Shown: positions 8,665 through 17,193 of the stretch, in pieces
Numbering within the stretch: the stretch's first letter is position 1
Layout of the letters: each line of letters opens with the position of its first letter
Assembly (NCBI GenBank): GCA_028686345.1
Contig: JAQUCE010000001.1
Coordinates: forward strand, 1-64,000
Origin: Kiritimatiellia bacterium
GTDB taxonomy: Bacteria > Verrucomicrobiota > Kiritimatiellia > RFP12 > UBA1067
Length of the DNA stretch: 64,000 nt
Reading direction: 5' to 3'
Made by a program: the position numbers and the translations under genes
The notes under the pieces: model-generated
What the model was told of the DNA's origin: nothing
Databases searched by the model: none
Seen by the model: only the letters and a program-made list of their open reading frames with translations

Positions 8665-9915
8665 TTACACTATCAACCCTGTCAGACGGCCATCAAGGCG
8701 TTCGGTGTCATTGATGATCTGATCCCAGGTGACAATATCGCCTGTATAAGCTGCTTTGCGTCCCATGATTGTAATAATGCAGCTCTGCACGCTGGGCGCA
8801 ACCGTCGGATTGGCGTGATCGCCCTTCTTGATTGCATCATAGAAGGCGATCACATTATTAAATGCGCCGTCGCGGTAAATCTGCGGTGTACTGCCGCCCC
8901 GATAGAAGTTCTGACCACGGATCATGACTGTTCCGCCATACGCGGTTTCGAGCACGCCCTTGCTGCCCATGACCCGGCACACGATACCATCCGGCTGCGT
9001 GCCATGACCGTCGAATTGACGTGAGGTAAAGACCATGCCCACGTTGTTCGGGTATTTGTAATGCAAGGCGAAATGATCCCAGCAATCACCCACATCCACG
9101 CGCACCTTGCGCCCGCCAGTGCCATACGCGCTCAGAGGCGGTGTTTGGCAGACCCAATTCATAACATCAAGGCAATGGATGTTCTGCTCTGTGATAATAT
9201 CGCCTGAGAGCGCTTTGTCGAAGACCCAGTTGCTGATACGCCCATCGCCGTCATCCGTGGCAGATTTTTTCCCAAGCCGTTCGCAGTGATAATAGACCTC
9301 GCCAAAGACCAGGTCGCCAATCGCGCCTGCGTGCACACGCTTGATCGCCTCCTGGTAAAAAGCAGTTGAGCGCGTCTGGAAATCCACCAGAAAGCAAAGC
9401 TTTTTCCGGCCTGCAAGTTCGGCGCTTGCCTCAATCGAACGGCAGCCAGGCACATCCACTGCAATCGGCTTTGCGACATAGGTGTGCGCGCCGGCATCCA
9501 CCGCGGCGGCGGCCTGCCGGGGATGGAAGTAGGGCGGCGACATGATCGCCACCATCTCCGGCTTGGTTTCGAGCGCGCGCTTGTATCCATCTAATCCAGA
9601 GAAGCAACGCTCCTGCGGCACGTTAAATGTTTTGCCCGCGCTCTCCGCCTTAGCCTGAAAATAATCGGTGACTGCGTATATCTCATAGCCGCCGTGTTGC
9701 TGGAAAAGCTTTGCCATAAATTGACCGCGTCCACCGCAGCCGACAACAGCGACCTTGACCTTTGGCCCTGTTAAGCTGATCTCCGGCGCTGCTGCTTCCG
9801 CTTTTTCCACTTGCGCCAGCAAGGGTGATGCCATGCCGACAGCCCCCATTGCCGTCACAAAATGACGACGTGAAAAGCCCTGCCTGATTGCCTTTTGCGT
9901 ACCGTGTGGGTTCAT
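8665..9915 (-). CDS. Tat-exported Gfo/Idh/MocA family oxidoreductase
   Basis: NAD(P)-dependent sugar or inositol dehydrogenase family protein. From the ATG at 9915 the N-terminus carries a twin-arginine signal (FSRRHFVTAMGAVGMASPLLA), so it is exported folded, probably with its cofactor bound. The Rossmann fold follows with VKVAVVGCGGRGQFM. The family signature around the putative catalytic lysine reads HTYVAKPIAVDVPG. The chosen start has AGAGGAAAA a few nt upstream. An in-frame ATG 36 nt further out (9951) would precede a longer n-region and is less likely. At 416 aa the length is normal. It is convergent with the upstream PATR gene (33 nt apart). The substrate cannot be told from sequence; such exported oxidoreductases are numerous in PVC bacteria that degrade complex glycans. 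Confidence 0.9.
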   Translation of the reverse strand: MNPHGTQKAIRQGFSRRHFVTAMGAVGMASPLLAQVEKAEAAAPEISLTGPKVKVAVVGCGGRGQFMAKLFQQHGGYEIYAVTDYFQAKAESAGKTFNVPQERCFSGLDGYKRALETKPEMVAIMSPPYFHPRQAAAAVDAGAHTYVAKPIAVDVPGCRSIEASAELAGRKKLCFLVDFQTRSTAFYQEAIKRVHAGAIGDLVFGEVYYHCERLGKKSATDDGDGRISNWVFDKALSGDIITEQNIHCLDVMNWVCQTPPLSAYGTGGRKVRVDVGDCWDHFALHYKYPNNVGMVFTSRQFDGHGTQPDGIVCRVMGSKGVLETAYGGTVMIRGQNFYRGGSTPQIYRDGAFNNVIAFYDAIKKGDHANPTVAPSVQSCIITIMGRKAAYTGDIVTWDQIINDTERLDGRLTGLIV

Positions 9916-10062
9916 AGATTTTCCTCTTTTGTTTTTAATTGTCCTTTTCAAAAAGTTGTCTATTTGTGAAATCGTCCACCAGCATCGTCGCCGCCATCGT
10001 CAACCGCAGGCACGGCAGACTATACTGCGCACCTGATCGCTCGGATGCTGCCCGCAGTCGCC

Positions 10063-10136
10063 CGCATAGCGGACGACTTCCTTGCTTCGCGCCTTGTCAA
10101 GGGGAATAACCGCGAAAGGAAGTCAGTCGCTATGCG
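10063..10136. repeat. Long inverted repeat, family 7
   Basis: Arms CGCATAGCGGACGACTTCC (10063-) and GGAAGTCAGTCGCTATGCG (-10136) can form an imperfect hairpin of about 20 bp with a 30-nt loop. A half-copy with near-identical sequence is at 63586-63619, and a degenerate one is at about 4675-4698. Confidence 0.65.
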
Positions 10137-10171
10137 GCTGACCAGATCAATGAAAACATGTTGTCAGTGGC

Positions 10172-10265
10172 CAATCTTAATCCCAATCCTAATCTCAATC
10201 CTTGTCTCTTTCGGCCAGCCTGATTACTGTGTCTTGATTAGGATTACGATTAGGATTGAGATCAG
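10172..10265. repeat. AATCC-type imperfect palindrome
   Basis: Six-base units AATC(C/T)(C/T) at 10172-10202 are mirrored by GATTAG/GATTGAG units at 10232-10265. This gives a possible cruciform with about 30-nt arms. No coding content is seen. Confidence 0.55.
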
Positions 10266-10382
10266 GGTTTTCTTAGGGACAGGCACTGATTTTGTCCTAG
10301 GGCGCGCCTTTCACGGGCCTGCCTTTGAAATCCAAAATCCAAAATTTAAACTCCGCTCCCGGCGCGGATCTAGACTGCTTAC

Positions 10383-12236
10383 TCAGTGAATAAGTATGAC
10401 TGTGCCTTCCATTCCATAGGTCAACAGGAGCTGCTTGGCTACGGTGTCATGGACAATCGAGCTACGTTCCGGCATATCCACACTTGCGGCAAAGAAGGGG
10501 GCAGATGGGTTGGCGAGCAGGGAGCCGCCCGCAGAGTAATCTATAAGGCGATAGGTGCCGGGTCGGATCTTTGACTCCTGGTCAAAATCGAATGTCATTG
10601 AGCTGATGTCAAGCGTGCCGCCGCTGACAATCATCTGGTTAGGAGTATCGCTGCCATTGAACAGGCCGTGCCAAGTGGCACTGCCTTGCAGCGAGCCCTG
10701 GTTGACTGCGATGCTCGTTGCCTGCAAATCACCGTTAAGTGTCAGTGCGTTGCTGTTCGTTTTCACCAAAGTCAAGGGGCCCGCAAAATTCCCAGCAAAA
10801 GTCCTGTTCCCGTTATCGTTCACAGTCAAGGTTCCACCGCCCGCACTATCAATCACGCTGTTGGTCATAGTCGTGCCGCGATAAACGAGCCCTGCCACCT
10901 CCTGATCAAAGCCGTTAAGATCAAATGTTGCATAACCAGTATTGGTATCATTGCCAAGGAACAGGCTCGTGCCAATCGGCAAGCGGTTATTTCCACCATC
11001 CAGTTGCAATGTGGCAACAATCACTTTCGTGGCACCGCCATAGATGTTTTCGCCACTGACAACCATAACCCCTGAGCCAAAGCCGCGGAACTCAGCACTG
11101 TAATTTAAACCTCCATCATTGATCACGCCTCCGATACGCAGTGTAGAGCCGCTGTCAGCCGAAAAACGCGTGTTATTTGAGCCGAGCAACACATTGCCAT
11201 TCCACGCGTTGTCCCCTGAAACAGCGTATAAGCAACCCTTGTAGTTAGGCATGCCTGGCCCGAAAAGTAGGAGCGGCTCTCCGGCAACTGTGATATTTCC
11301 ACTCAAGGCAAGGCTCGCTCCATTACTGACGATCGTCGCAGAGGCCGCCGCGCCCAGGGCTAAGTCGTTGGCGGCGATGAGCGTGCCAGCTTCAACCACG
11401 GTTTCTCCGGTAAACGAGTTAGTGCCGCCGAGCGTCAGGAATCCATCCCCGCGCTTCCGCACGCCTCCATTCCCGCCGCCATCCAGGAGGCTCTGGTTGA
11501 CAGTAATGTTGTTTTCACGGGTGTTCAATATTGCGCCGCCTGCCAGCACATTTGCCTGAGTGAACCTCTGAAGAAAGTCTGCCACGGAAGTTCGCGCTTC
11601 GAGGATGCCTCCATTGAAGTTGACAACAGCGGAACCGGTGGTGAGGCCTGGGGAGGCGAAGAATCGGCTAACCCTGGTGGTGCCGCCATCCAGATTGATC
11701 ACGCCGCTTCCTGAGTAGTTCCCACCTGTATCGCCGAATTTGAGAGTGCCAGTTTCAAACAGCCCGTTGCTCACAGTCAGCGTCCCGGTTCCGCCTCCTG
11801 AGAATTTCACCAAAAATGTTAAATTAGCGGCTACTTGAATATAATTACCGCCGTCAATGACCAGTGTGCCGTCTGAGTCGTTTGCGAGACCGCAGTCGCT
11901 GGAGGATTGTGTCTCGAAGGTACCGCCGGTTATATACATGCAGCCTGGTCTTGCGTAGTTGTTGCCGACAAAGAGGGCACGCCCTGAGTTCTGATAGATC
12001 GTATGGCCTTGCGCTGCGGTATAGTAGAGAGGGTGATTGGCTCCGTTATAAACTGAGATCCTGGAAGAAGGGTATGTCCCGCCAGCGGGTGCCGGCCCAT
12101 TCCCGGCAGCCCAGTTCGCGCTGTTAGTAAAGTTCGTGTCCGCACTCCCTTTCCAGGTGTACTCTATCTCTGCGTACATCTGAACGGCGATTCCCGCAAT
12201 CATTACAGCACTAAGCAATGTATTCGTTTGACGCAT
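10383..12236 (-). CDS. Secreted autotransporter-associated beta-strand (PATR) repeat protein
   Basis: A 617-aa secreted repeat protein of the same broad class as the one at 5005-8631. The signal peptide is MRQTNTLLSAVMIAGIAVQMYA, followed by EIEYTWKGSADTNFTNSANWAAGNGPAPAG. The pattern W.G...TNF.N..NW is the usual opening of these proteins. PATR units include KRGDGFLTLGGTNSFTGETVVEAGTL and GSGVMVVSGENIYGGATKV. An early part (about residues 40-110) has the form YITGGTFETQSSSDC...GTLVIDGGNYIQV, also a beta-helix-like pattern. The end, LLLTYGMEGTVILIH, resembles LVYSSGAVMLIR of the other protein, suggesting a shared terminal strand. No barrel and no known sorting signal is seen. It is transcribed in the same direction as the oxidoreductase gene 467 nt downstream. 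Confidence 0.8.
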   Translation of the reverse strand: MRQTNTLLSAVMIAGIAVQMYAEIEYTWKGSADTNFTNSANWAAGNGPAPAGGTYPSSRISVYNGANHPLYYTAAQGHTIYQNSGRALFVGNNYARPGCMYITGGTFETQSSSDCGLANDSDGTLVIDGGNYIQVAANLTFLVKFSGGGTGTLTVSNGLFETGTLKFGDTGGNYSGSGVINLDGGTTRVSRFFASPGLTTGSAVVNFNGGILEARTSVADFLQRFTQANVLAGGAILNTRENNITVNQSLLDGGGNGGVRKRGDGFLTLGGTNSFTGETVVEAGTLIAANDLALGAAASATIVSNGASLALSGNITVAGEPLLLFGPGMPNYKGCLYAVSGDNAWNGNVLLGSNNTRFSADSGSTLRIGGVINDGGLNYSAEFRGFGSGVMVVSGENIYGGATKVIVATLQLDGGNNRLPIGTSLFLGNDTNTGYATFDLNGFDQEVAGLVYRGTTMTNSVIDSAGGGTLTVNDNGNRTFAGNFAGPLTLVKTNSNALTLNGDLQATSIAVNQGSLQGSATWHGLFNGSDTPNQMIVSGGTLDISSMTFDFDQESKIRPGTYRLIDYSAGGSLLANPSAPFFAASVDMPERSSIVHDTVAKQLLLTYGMEGTVILIH

Positions 12237-12345
12237 CTCTTGCTCCTGTTCTCATTTGGGATGTTTACATTTAAACCGCTTTTATTATCACATATTAGCC
12301 ACTATGATGCAAACAGAGAAGCAGGAATGTTGAAAATGATTGGAG

Positions 12346-12780
12346 CTACTGATTGTGATAGCCGCGTCCCTGAATAATTGTGATGGCGCGGAAGATCTGC
12401 TCCAGCAAAATCAGACGGGCCATCTCGTGGGTGAAGGTCAGCGGCGAGAGCGAGAGCGTCAGATCAGCCCGGGCCTTGACTTGATCGCTCAAGCCGTACG
12501 GTCCGCCAATCACAAAGACCAGCTTCCTTTGAACAGCGTTCAGCTTGTGCGCCAGCACCTCTGAACCGAGGAGCACCCCCTCCTCACTCAAGGCAATAAT
12601 GTAACCCTGCTCTTTGATCAGGGCTTCGAGCATACGTTTGTTCTCGCTCTCCTTGCCGCTGTCTTTAAACTCCTGAATCTCAACCTTGGCATCAAAGCGG
12701 ATCCGAGCTAGAAAATCATCGGCCAGAGCCGCAATGGGTTTACTTTTCAGCCTGCCAATAACTATGAGTTTGATGAGCAT
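12346..12780 (-). CDS. rlmH: 23S rRNA (pseudouridine1915-N3)-methyltransferase RlmH
   Basis: SPOUT-class methyltransferase that modifies pseudouridine 1915 in helix 69 of 23S rRNA in assembled ribosomes. At 144 aa it is slightly short of the usual 155 but complete. The SAM-knot motifs are present: LVFVIGGPYGLSDQV and the C-terminal LARLILLEQIFRAITIIQGRGYHNQ, where family members read LEQ.YRA..I..G.PYH. The start codon overlaps the stop of the upstream NDK-like gene by one base (TGATG), so translation is probably coupled in the cstA-ndk-rlmH operon. Confidence 0.93.
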   Translation of the reverse strand: MLIKLIVIGRLKSKPIAALADDFLARIRFDAKVEIQEFKDSGKESENKRMLEALIKEQGYIIALSEEGVLLGSEVLAHKLNAVQRKLVFVIGGPYGLSDQVKARADLTLSLSPLTFTHEMARLILLEQIFRAITIIQGRGYHNQ

Positions 12781-13958
12781 CAGCCGTAGTACTTGTTGAT
12801 CAGGGCCTCAAAAGAGGCGTCATTGGCAACATCGAGGATCCGCATTTCGCGGCGGGCGTTCTCCACTGAGTCAGAGGCATGCGCTGCGTTGATCATAATA
12901 TTGGTGCCAAACTCGCGCCTGATTGAACCAGGACGGGCTTTGAGCGGATCGGTGGCTCCGAGAATGTCCCTGATTTTAGTAACTGCTCCCGGACCTTCAT
13001 AGACGAGCACCAGGCACTCCTCCGTGCCCGGCTGGACGCGCTCCTGCGGCAGGCAACTGGATGGACGCCGGCCAGTCATGAACTCGACGATGTTTTCGAA
13101 CTCGCGCTCCGCGAAAAGCGGGGCCAGGTAGTTGCAAAGCTCCTTCAGCTGCTCCGACTCAACCGGAAAACCGAACTCACGCGAGAGCGCCTGTGCCGCG
13201 CGGTCGGCACCGAAAATATTAAAGACCTTTTTCAGGTTGCCGCGCACCGGCCCGTAAAACTCCTCTGCCTGCGCGATCGACATCGCGAGTTTTTTAACTC
13301 CAACAATCCGCATGCCGCTGCTGGAGAGCAAATCCATGATGTTGCCAGCGCGCAGCGAGGGTTGCCGCCAATTATCCGGCTTCAGCATCACCAAGGTCTG
13401 CTGCATCTCCTCCTCCGGCCCAACGGCATACGCGCCATGCACAATACCTGAGTCGGTTTTGAGATATTTCTTCCAGATATCAAGCATCTGTTTGACATAC
13501 TTCGGTGAGCGCCCCACCAGCACGCAGGGCTCAAAGTACTCCACCGCGCCGGTTTTAGGGTGCCGCACAAGGTCGCCGTAGGTGTCGCGCACTGTTTGAC
13601 CGCACAGCCACTGCTGATTGGTGTCGCCGGTCACCCGGAAGATTTTTTCAACGGCGTTCTCCCCTTCAAACAGCAGCATCATGGAGCGGTGCGTATGGCC
13701 GCTGTTGGAGTCCGCGCAATAGGCTTTTTTCACATAGTTGGAAAACAACTCGCACTTACCGGGATCATCAGGGTCATAGTTTGCCAGATAGTCAGCGAAC
13801 TCTTTTACTAGTGCCGGGGATGCCCCCACCATTCTGGCACCCGCCAGCTTTAAATCTGTGCGCACTAAATAGCGCGCAATCACTCCGCCGGTCCGGGATT
13901 TACGGATGGGATAGGGGTTGATGATCACAAGCGCGAGTTCTTTCGAAACGGGATTCAT
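12780..13958 (-). CDS. Tandem nucleoside diphosphate kinase-domain protein
   Basis: NDK-family protein of 392 aa with two related halves; ordinary bacterial Ndk is about 140 aa. The C-terminal domain begins at about residue 190 (QQTLVMLKPDNW) and ends with the NDK active-site context: ATDPLKARPGSIRREFG, then NAAHASDS with H360 as the phosphorylated histidine. It carries an insertion around residues 255-300. The N-terminal domain starts LALVIINPYPIRKSRTGGVIARYL and has EGENAVEKI and GQTVRDTYGD motifs, but the His-x-Ser-Asp site is replaced by EPCVLVGRS. It therefore appears catalytically dead and may serve regulation or dimerisation. The ATG overlaps the cstA stop by 4 nt. It probably supplies the cell's NDK activity; a regulatory role is possible. 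Confidence 0.85.
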   Translation of the reverse strand: MNPVSKELALVIINPYPIRKSRTGGVIARYLVRTDLKLAGARMVGASPALVKEFADYLANYDPDDPGKCELFSNYVKKAYCADSNSGHTHRSMMLLFEGENAVEKIFRVTGDTNQQWLCGQTVRDTYGDLVRHPKTGAVEYFEPCVLVGRSPKYVKQMLDIWKKYLKTDSGIVHGAYAVGPEEEMQQTLVMLKPDNWRQPSLRAGNIMDLLSSSGMRIVGVKKLAMSIAQAEEFYGPVRGNLKKVFNIFGADRAAQALSREFGFPVESEQLKELCNYLAPLFAEREFENIVEFMTGRRPSSCLPQERVQPGTEECLVLVYEGPGAVTKIRDILGATDPLKARPGSIRREFGTNIMINAAHASDSVENARREMRILDVANDASFEALINKYYG

Positions 13959-15682
13959 ATAACTTCACCTTCATTTTTTATAAATAGATCTTTGAGCCTC
14001 TTGGCTCCAAAAATCAATAGTATTACCGACATCAGCATTAAACTCCCGGCAGTGATGGCCAACACCCCTCCCGCCGCAAAACCTTTGTGCATCCAATCCG
14101 TTAAATTCTTTTTAAACAGCATTGTCGTTGCAGTGCCGCTGGTGATCAACATAAAGAGCATGGGAATCGTGATTAAAATTGCGCTCTTATGTGACTTCAG
14201 CAGCCACAGCGTTGTCCCCAGCAGGGTCAATGCGGCAAGCAGCTGGTTGCATGAGGCGAAGATGGGCCAGATACTCTGGCTGCCGCCGCCAATGATCAGA
14301 GCGCCTGTCACCGCAACAACGGCGAAGGTGGCCACAAACCGATTGGCTGCCACCTTTCTAAAACCGCTAAGTTCGCAGCAGACCTCTTCAGCCTCCACTG
14401 CAAGGGCCCGCGGCAAAAAAAGCTCCTGCCATGTAAAACGCGCCAAACGGGTGGCAGTGTCCAGGGTGGTCATCAGAAAAGCCGCCAGCGCCAGGGCTAT
14501 GAAAACAACCCCCAGCCGATGCGGCACCCCGAATGACTCTGCAAAGTTCGCCAGGCCGTTGGAAAAAAGATCCACGGGCGAGCTGATTTTCACAGCCGCC
14601 GCATAATCAGCGCTGCTCATCCAGGCAACCGCGATAATCGCCACCAGTGCCAGCAGCCCCTCCACCAGCATGGCGCCAAAGGCAACGGGCCGGATGTGAC
14701 GCTCACTGGCGAGCTGTTTGGAGGTTGTGCCAGAGGCAACCAGCGCGTGAAAGCCGGAGCAGGCGCCGCAGGCAACTGTGACAAAAAGCATGGGAAACAG
14801 CAGCTCGGTCGCACCGGTTGCAGGATGCGCTACGCTCAACCCGACAAAGGCATCCATCCTGATCGACGGTGCCGCCACAAAAACACCGACAATCCCAAGG
14901 GCCATCATCACGTAAAGCAGATACGAGTTGAGATAGTCGCGCGGCTGCAACAGCAGCCAGACCGGCAGCACTGAGGCCGCGTAACAGTAAGCCAGCAACA
15001 CCACCAGCCAGATCTTGAGCGCTGCAGCTTCGGTACAGCCCAGCCAGGCGCACAGATCCAGCGGAAATTGGGTGCCGGCATAGACACAGCCAAACATCAG
15101 CGGCACAAAGATCAAAGAGGCTTTGGTTAGATTGAGCCCGCGCTTGTACACCAAAAAACCGAAGACCAGCGCCAGCATGATAAACAGCAGCGACGCAGTG
15201 GCAACCGCTGGCTGCGCGATGAAAGTTTTGGCGACAATTCCGGCGAAAACCGCGGTCACCAGAATCAGAGTGAACCAGCAAAATGTTAAGAAAAGAATGC
15301 GGCCCCAATAGCCCATCAGCGACTCGATCACATATCCAATGGAACGGCTTTGATGGCGCACCGAGAGAAAGAGCGCCGCGAAATCATGCACCGCGCCAAC
15401 CAGCACACAGCCGAAAACCACCCATAACGCGACTGCGGCCCAACCAAAATGCGCAGCCATGACCGGCCCCACAATCGGACCTGCCCCGGCAATGCTGGCA
15501 AAATGATGCCCAAACAGCACCATCGGGCGCGCCGGAACATAGTCAACCCCGTCATTTTTGGTGACCGCAGGTGTCGCACGCTGGTAGTCAACCCCGAACA
15601 TCCGCTCCATCAGGCGGCCATACAACCAATACGATACGCCGTAAATAATAATACCAATCGCTAGAAGTATAGCACCATTCAT
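13955..15682 (-). CDS. cstA: Carbon starvation protein CstA family transporter
   Basis: Polytopic inner-membrane transporter of the CstA family, whose known members import pyruvate or peptides. At 575 aa it is of the shorter kind. Family motifs visible include the N-terminal DYVPARPMVLFGHHFASIAGAGPIVGP block, FGCVLVGAVHDFAALFLSVRHQSRSIG, and PMLFVTVACGACSGFHALVASGTTSKQL. More than a dozen hydrophobic segments are evident. It is first of three overlapping minus-strand genes (cstA-ndk-like-rlmH). Substrate and regulation are not readable from sequence. Confidence 0.92.
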   Translation of the reverse strand: MNGAILLAIGIIIYGVSYWLYGRLMERMFGVDYQRATPAVTKNDGVDYVPARPMVLFGHHFASIAGAGPIVGPVMAAHFGWAAVALWVVFGCVLVGAVHDFAALFLSVRHQSRSIGYVIESLMGYWGRILFLTFCWFTLILVTAVFAGIVAKTFIAQPAVATASLLFIMLALVFGFLVYKRGLNLTKASLIFVPLMFGCVYAGTQFPLDLCAWLGCTEAAALKIWLVVLLAYCYAASVLPVWLLLQPRDYLNSYLLYVMMALGIVGVFVAAPSIRMDAFVGLSVAHPATGATELLFPMLFVTVACGACSGFHALVASGTTSKQLASERHIRPVAFGAMLVEGLLALVAIIAVAWMSSADYAAAVKISSPVDLFSNGLANFAESFGVPHRLGVVFIALALAAFLMTTLDTATRLARFTWQELFLPRALAVEAEEVCCELSGFRKVAANRFVATFAVVAVTGALIIGGGSQSIWPIFASCNQLLAALTLLGTTLWLLKSHKSAILITIPMLFMLITSGTATTMLFKKNLTDWMHKGFAAGGVLAITAGSLMLMSVILLIFGAKRLKDLFIKNEGEVI

Positions 15683-15926
15683 CTCACAACCTTTACCTGC
15701 TTGCCTGTAACTCGACCATTTTGTCGCAGTTTCGTGTTTGTAACTCGGGGTCGGGGTCGGGGTCGAAAAGCGTGTGAAATGATCTCCGACATCCGGCTTA
15801 TCTCTTGCAAGTTGCTCCGCACTCCAGGCTATAGGCTTTTGACCTCGTAGCTTGGTGGCCTGGCGACCTGGTGGCTCGGTGTTATTGCCGCCTGCCTCCT
15901 GCCTCCTGACTCCTGCCTCCTGACTT
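15683..15926. repeat. Low-complexity intergenic region
   Basis: No gene is seen. It holds GGGGTC units (about 15747-15766), a reverse-oriented copy of the GGTGACC-type minisatellite (about 15850-15880) and CTGCCTC/CTGACTC units (about 15890-15925) that run up to the ybeY stop codon. Confidence 0.55.
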
Positions 15927-16415
15927 TCACTCTATTGCTTTTAAAACAAGAGTTGTCAATTTAAGTTCATCAAGCCAACGCAGCTCTCTTGCGCGCATTG
16001 ACTGAAATCCCTCTTCGGTTTCATCCTCAGCATCGGTCAGGTGATCACAACCGTGAGCGATATAGAGAGCAAGTTCTTTGTCAACCGACCACGTGGGGTC
16101 CTCTTCCCCACGGCGGTTCCCCTCACGGCAGGCACACTGCAGATTAACAAATATTTCACCTGTCAAGCCTTCGGGCTCACCGGGAACCGGTTCATAGCGC
16201 TGGGTAATAACATCGGTGGTGCCCGCAACGCCCTGAATTGCACGGTGGACTGGAGCAATGGAATCGTCATTCAGAAGATAAACACTTACCTCACTCCATG
16301 GCACTGCGCATCCGCTATCACGTTGAGCCATAGCGGCCAGTTGATGGACAACGGATATTAAAGCCGCCTCATCCACACAATCGGAATACGCGGAATTTTC
16401 GATGTTAATCTGCAT
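15927..16415 (-). CDS. ybeY: Endoribonuclease YbeY
   Basis: Zinc-dependent rRNA maturation and ribosome quality-control nuclease. At 162 aa it has family motifs VSVYLLNDDSIAPVHR, TTDVITQRY and TGEIFVNLQCA. The metal site reads LYIAHGCDHLTDAEDE: the first two histidines of the usual H-G-x-x-H-L-x-G-x-D-H are present, but an Asp stands where the third is expected, possibly with local shift. The N-terminus MQINIENS is as expected for the family, so the start looks right although no Shine-Dalgarno is present. The ATG lies only 6 nt (CTTTTT) past the 3' CCA of tRNA-Ala on the same strand. Confidence 0.88.
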   Translation of the reverse strand: MQINIENSAYSDCVDEAALISVVHQLAAMAQRDSGCAVPWSEVSVYLLNDDSIAPVHRAIQGVAGTTDVITQRYEPVPGEPEGLTGEIFVNLQCACREGNRRGEEDPTWSVDKELALYIAHGCDHLTDAEDETEEGFQSMRARELRWLDELKLTTLVLKAIE

Positions 16416-16421
16416 AAAAAG

Positions 16422-16497
16422 TGGTGGAGCGAAGGAGAATCGAACTCCTGACCCCCACGTTGCGAACGTGGTGCTCTACCAATTGAGCTACCGCCCC
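16422..16497 (-). tRNA. tRNA-Ala (anticodon CGC)
   Basis: A 76-nt cloverleaf on the minus strand: acceptor GGGGCGG paired to TCGCTCC; D-stem GCTC/GAGC; anticodon stem CCACG/CGTGG with loop TTCGCAA (anticodon CGC at 16462-16464, reading GCG); T-arm AGGAG-TTCGATT-CTCCT; encoded CCA. The G3:U70 wobble pair, the main identity element for alanyl-tRNA synthetase, is present. The gene directly precedes ybeY. Confidence 0.96.
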
Positions 16498-16779
16498 ACT
16501 TTAGATTGCATTATTAACGGATTAAAATAATCAACCCGCTTTGTTTGATGCAAAGTGTACCGTTGTCGGCAATAAGGTCCGGTGAGTCTCAGCGTTAATG
16601 TAAACACCCTTTAACGGTATGTCATTCGCTGTCAACGAACCCAAGTTTACCAGACCGCTATAATTTAACGTAAATTGACCCTGCGAATCAACCCTTAAAT
16701 TCCAGTTTTCTGCTTTTGCAGGTTTTTAACTTGGGAATAACGCGAATGAGATGAATTTTATTCACTCTGTATAGATGAA

Positions 16780-16838
16780 GTACCTCAAGCTTCCAGCTTG
16801 AATGAAAATGTTTTCTGCAAGCCGGATGCTTACACTAC
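16780..16838. repeat. REP-like BIME, family 4
   Basis: The left hairpin (arms TCAAGC/GCTTGA, foot GTAC) faces an inverted hairpin at 16816-16838 (arms TGCAAGC/GCTTACA, foot GTAG on the minus strand). Single copies with perfect TGCAAGCA/TGCTTGCA or AGCAAGCA/TGCTTGCT stems are at 48631-48653 and 44203-44225, each preceded by a GTGATA(A/G)TGGA segment. Confidence 0.7.
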
Positions 16839-16892
16839 TCCATTATCACTTTTAGTACCTCTTTTCTTAAATCCTATCATGTTTGCGAAAGA

Positions 16893-16980
16893 TTTTGCGA
16901 CTTTTGCGTTTTTTTGCGGCTAAACATAGCGAAGCAAAGGAAAAAAGGAATAGCCGCAAAAAGGCGCAAAAGGCGCAAAA
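16893..16980. repeat. Long TTTTGCG inverted repeat
   Basis: Arms of about 30 nt (TTTTGCGACTTTTGCG... at 16893-16922 and its near-complement ending GGCGCAAAA at 16980) are separated by a 28-nt loop. Built of TTTTGCG units, it could form a strong hairpin on either strand. Confidence 0.65.
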
Positions 16981-17172
16981 GAAAGAACTTCCATCTTTTC
17001 TATGCAACGCATAGCGTTGTTGACTAAACCAGCGGGGCATATCACACAATTGTTCAATGAGAGATAAATAATTTCGCATATCACATAGGCTCAGTTTGGT
17101 TCCGGCTCCGCTGGTTTAGGGTAACTTCTCAATCGTCCACCAACATCGTCTCTCAGCATCATCGGACGAAGG

Positions 17173-17193
17173 CGCTCATAGAGCGGCTGCTAC
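17173..17193 (-). repeat. REP-like hairpin, family 3
   Basis: On the minus strand GTAG is followed four bases later by a CGCTC/GAGCG stem with loop TAT. It belongs with the copies at 4448-4521 and 44411-44429. Confidence 0.55.

Larger units (their letters stand above)
9952..10382. repeat. Intergenic region with long inverted repeats
   Basis: No gene is supported. It contains a copy of the CATCGTC repeat (about 9966-10000), a long inverted repeat at 10063-10136, an AATCCTAATC-type imperfect palindrome at 10172-10265, and a short AGGGCGCGCCTTTCA segment near 10299 that recurs at about 58553. Confidence 0.65.

Noticed and set aside
13992..14606. Frame of 204 codons opposite cstA
   Set aside because: Antisense shadow of a membrane protein gene, with low-complexity composition and no motif.
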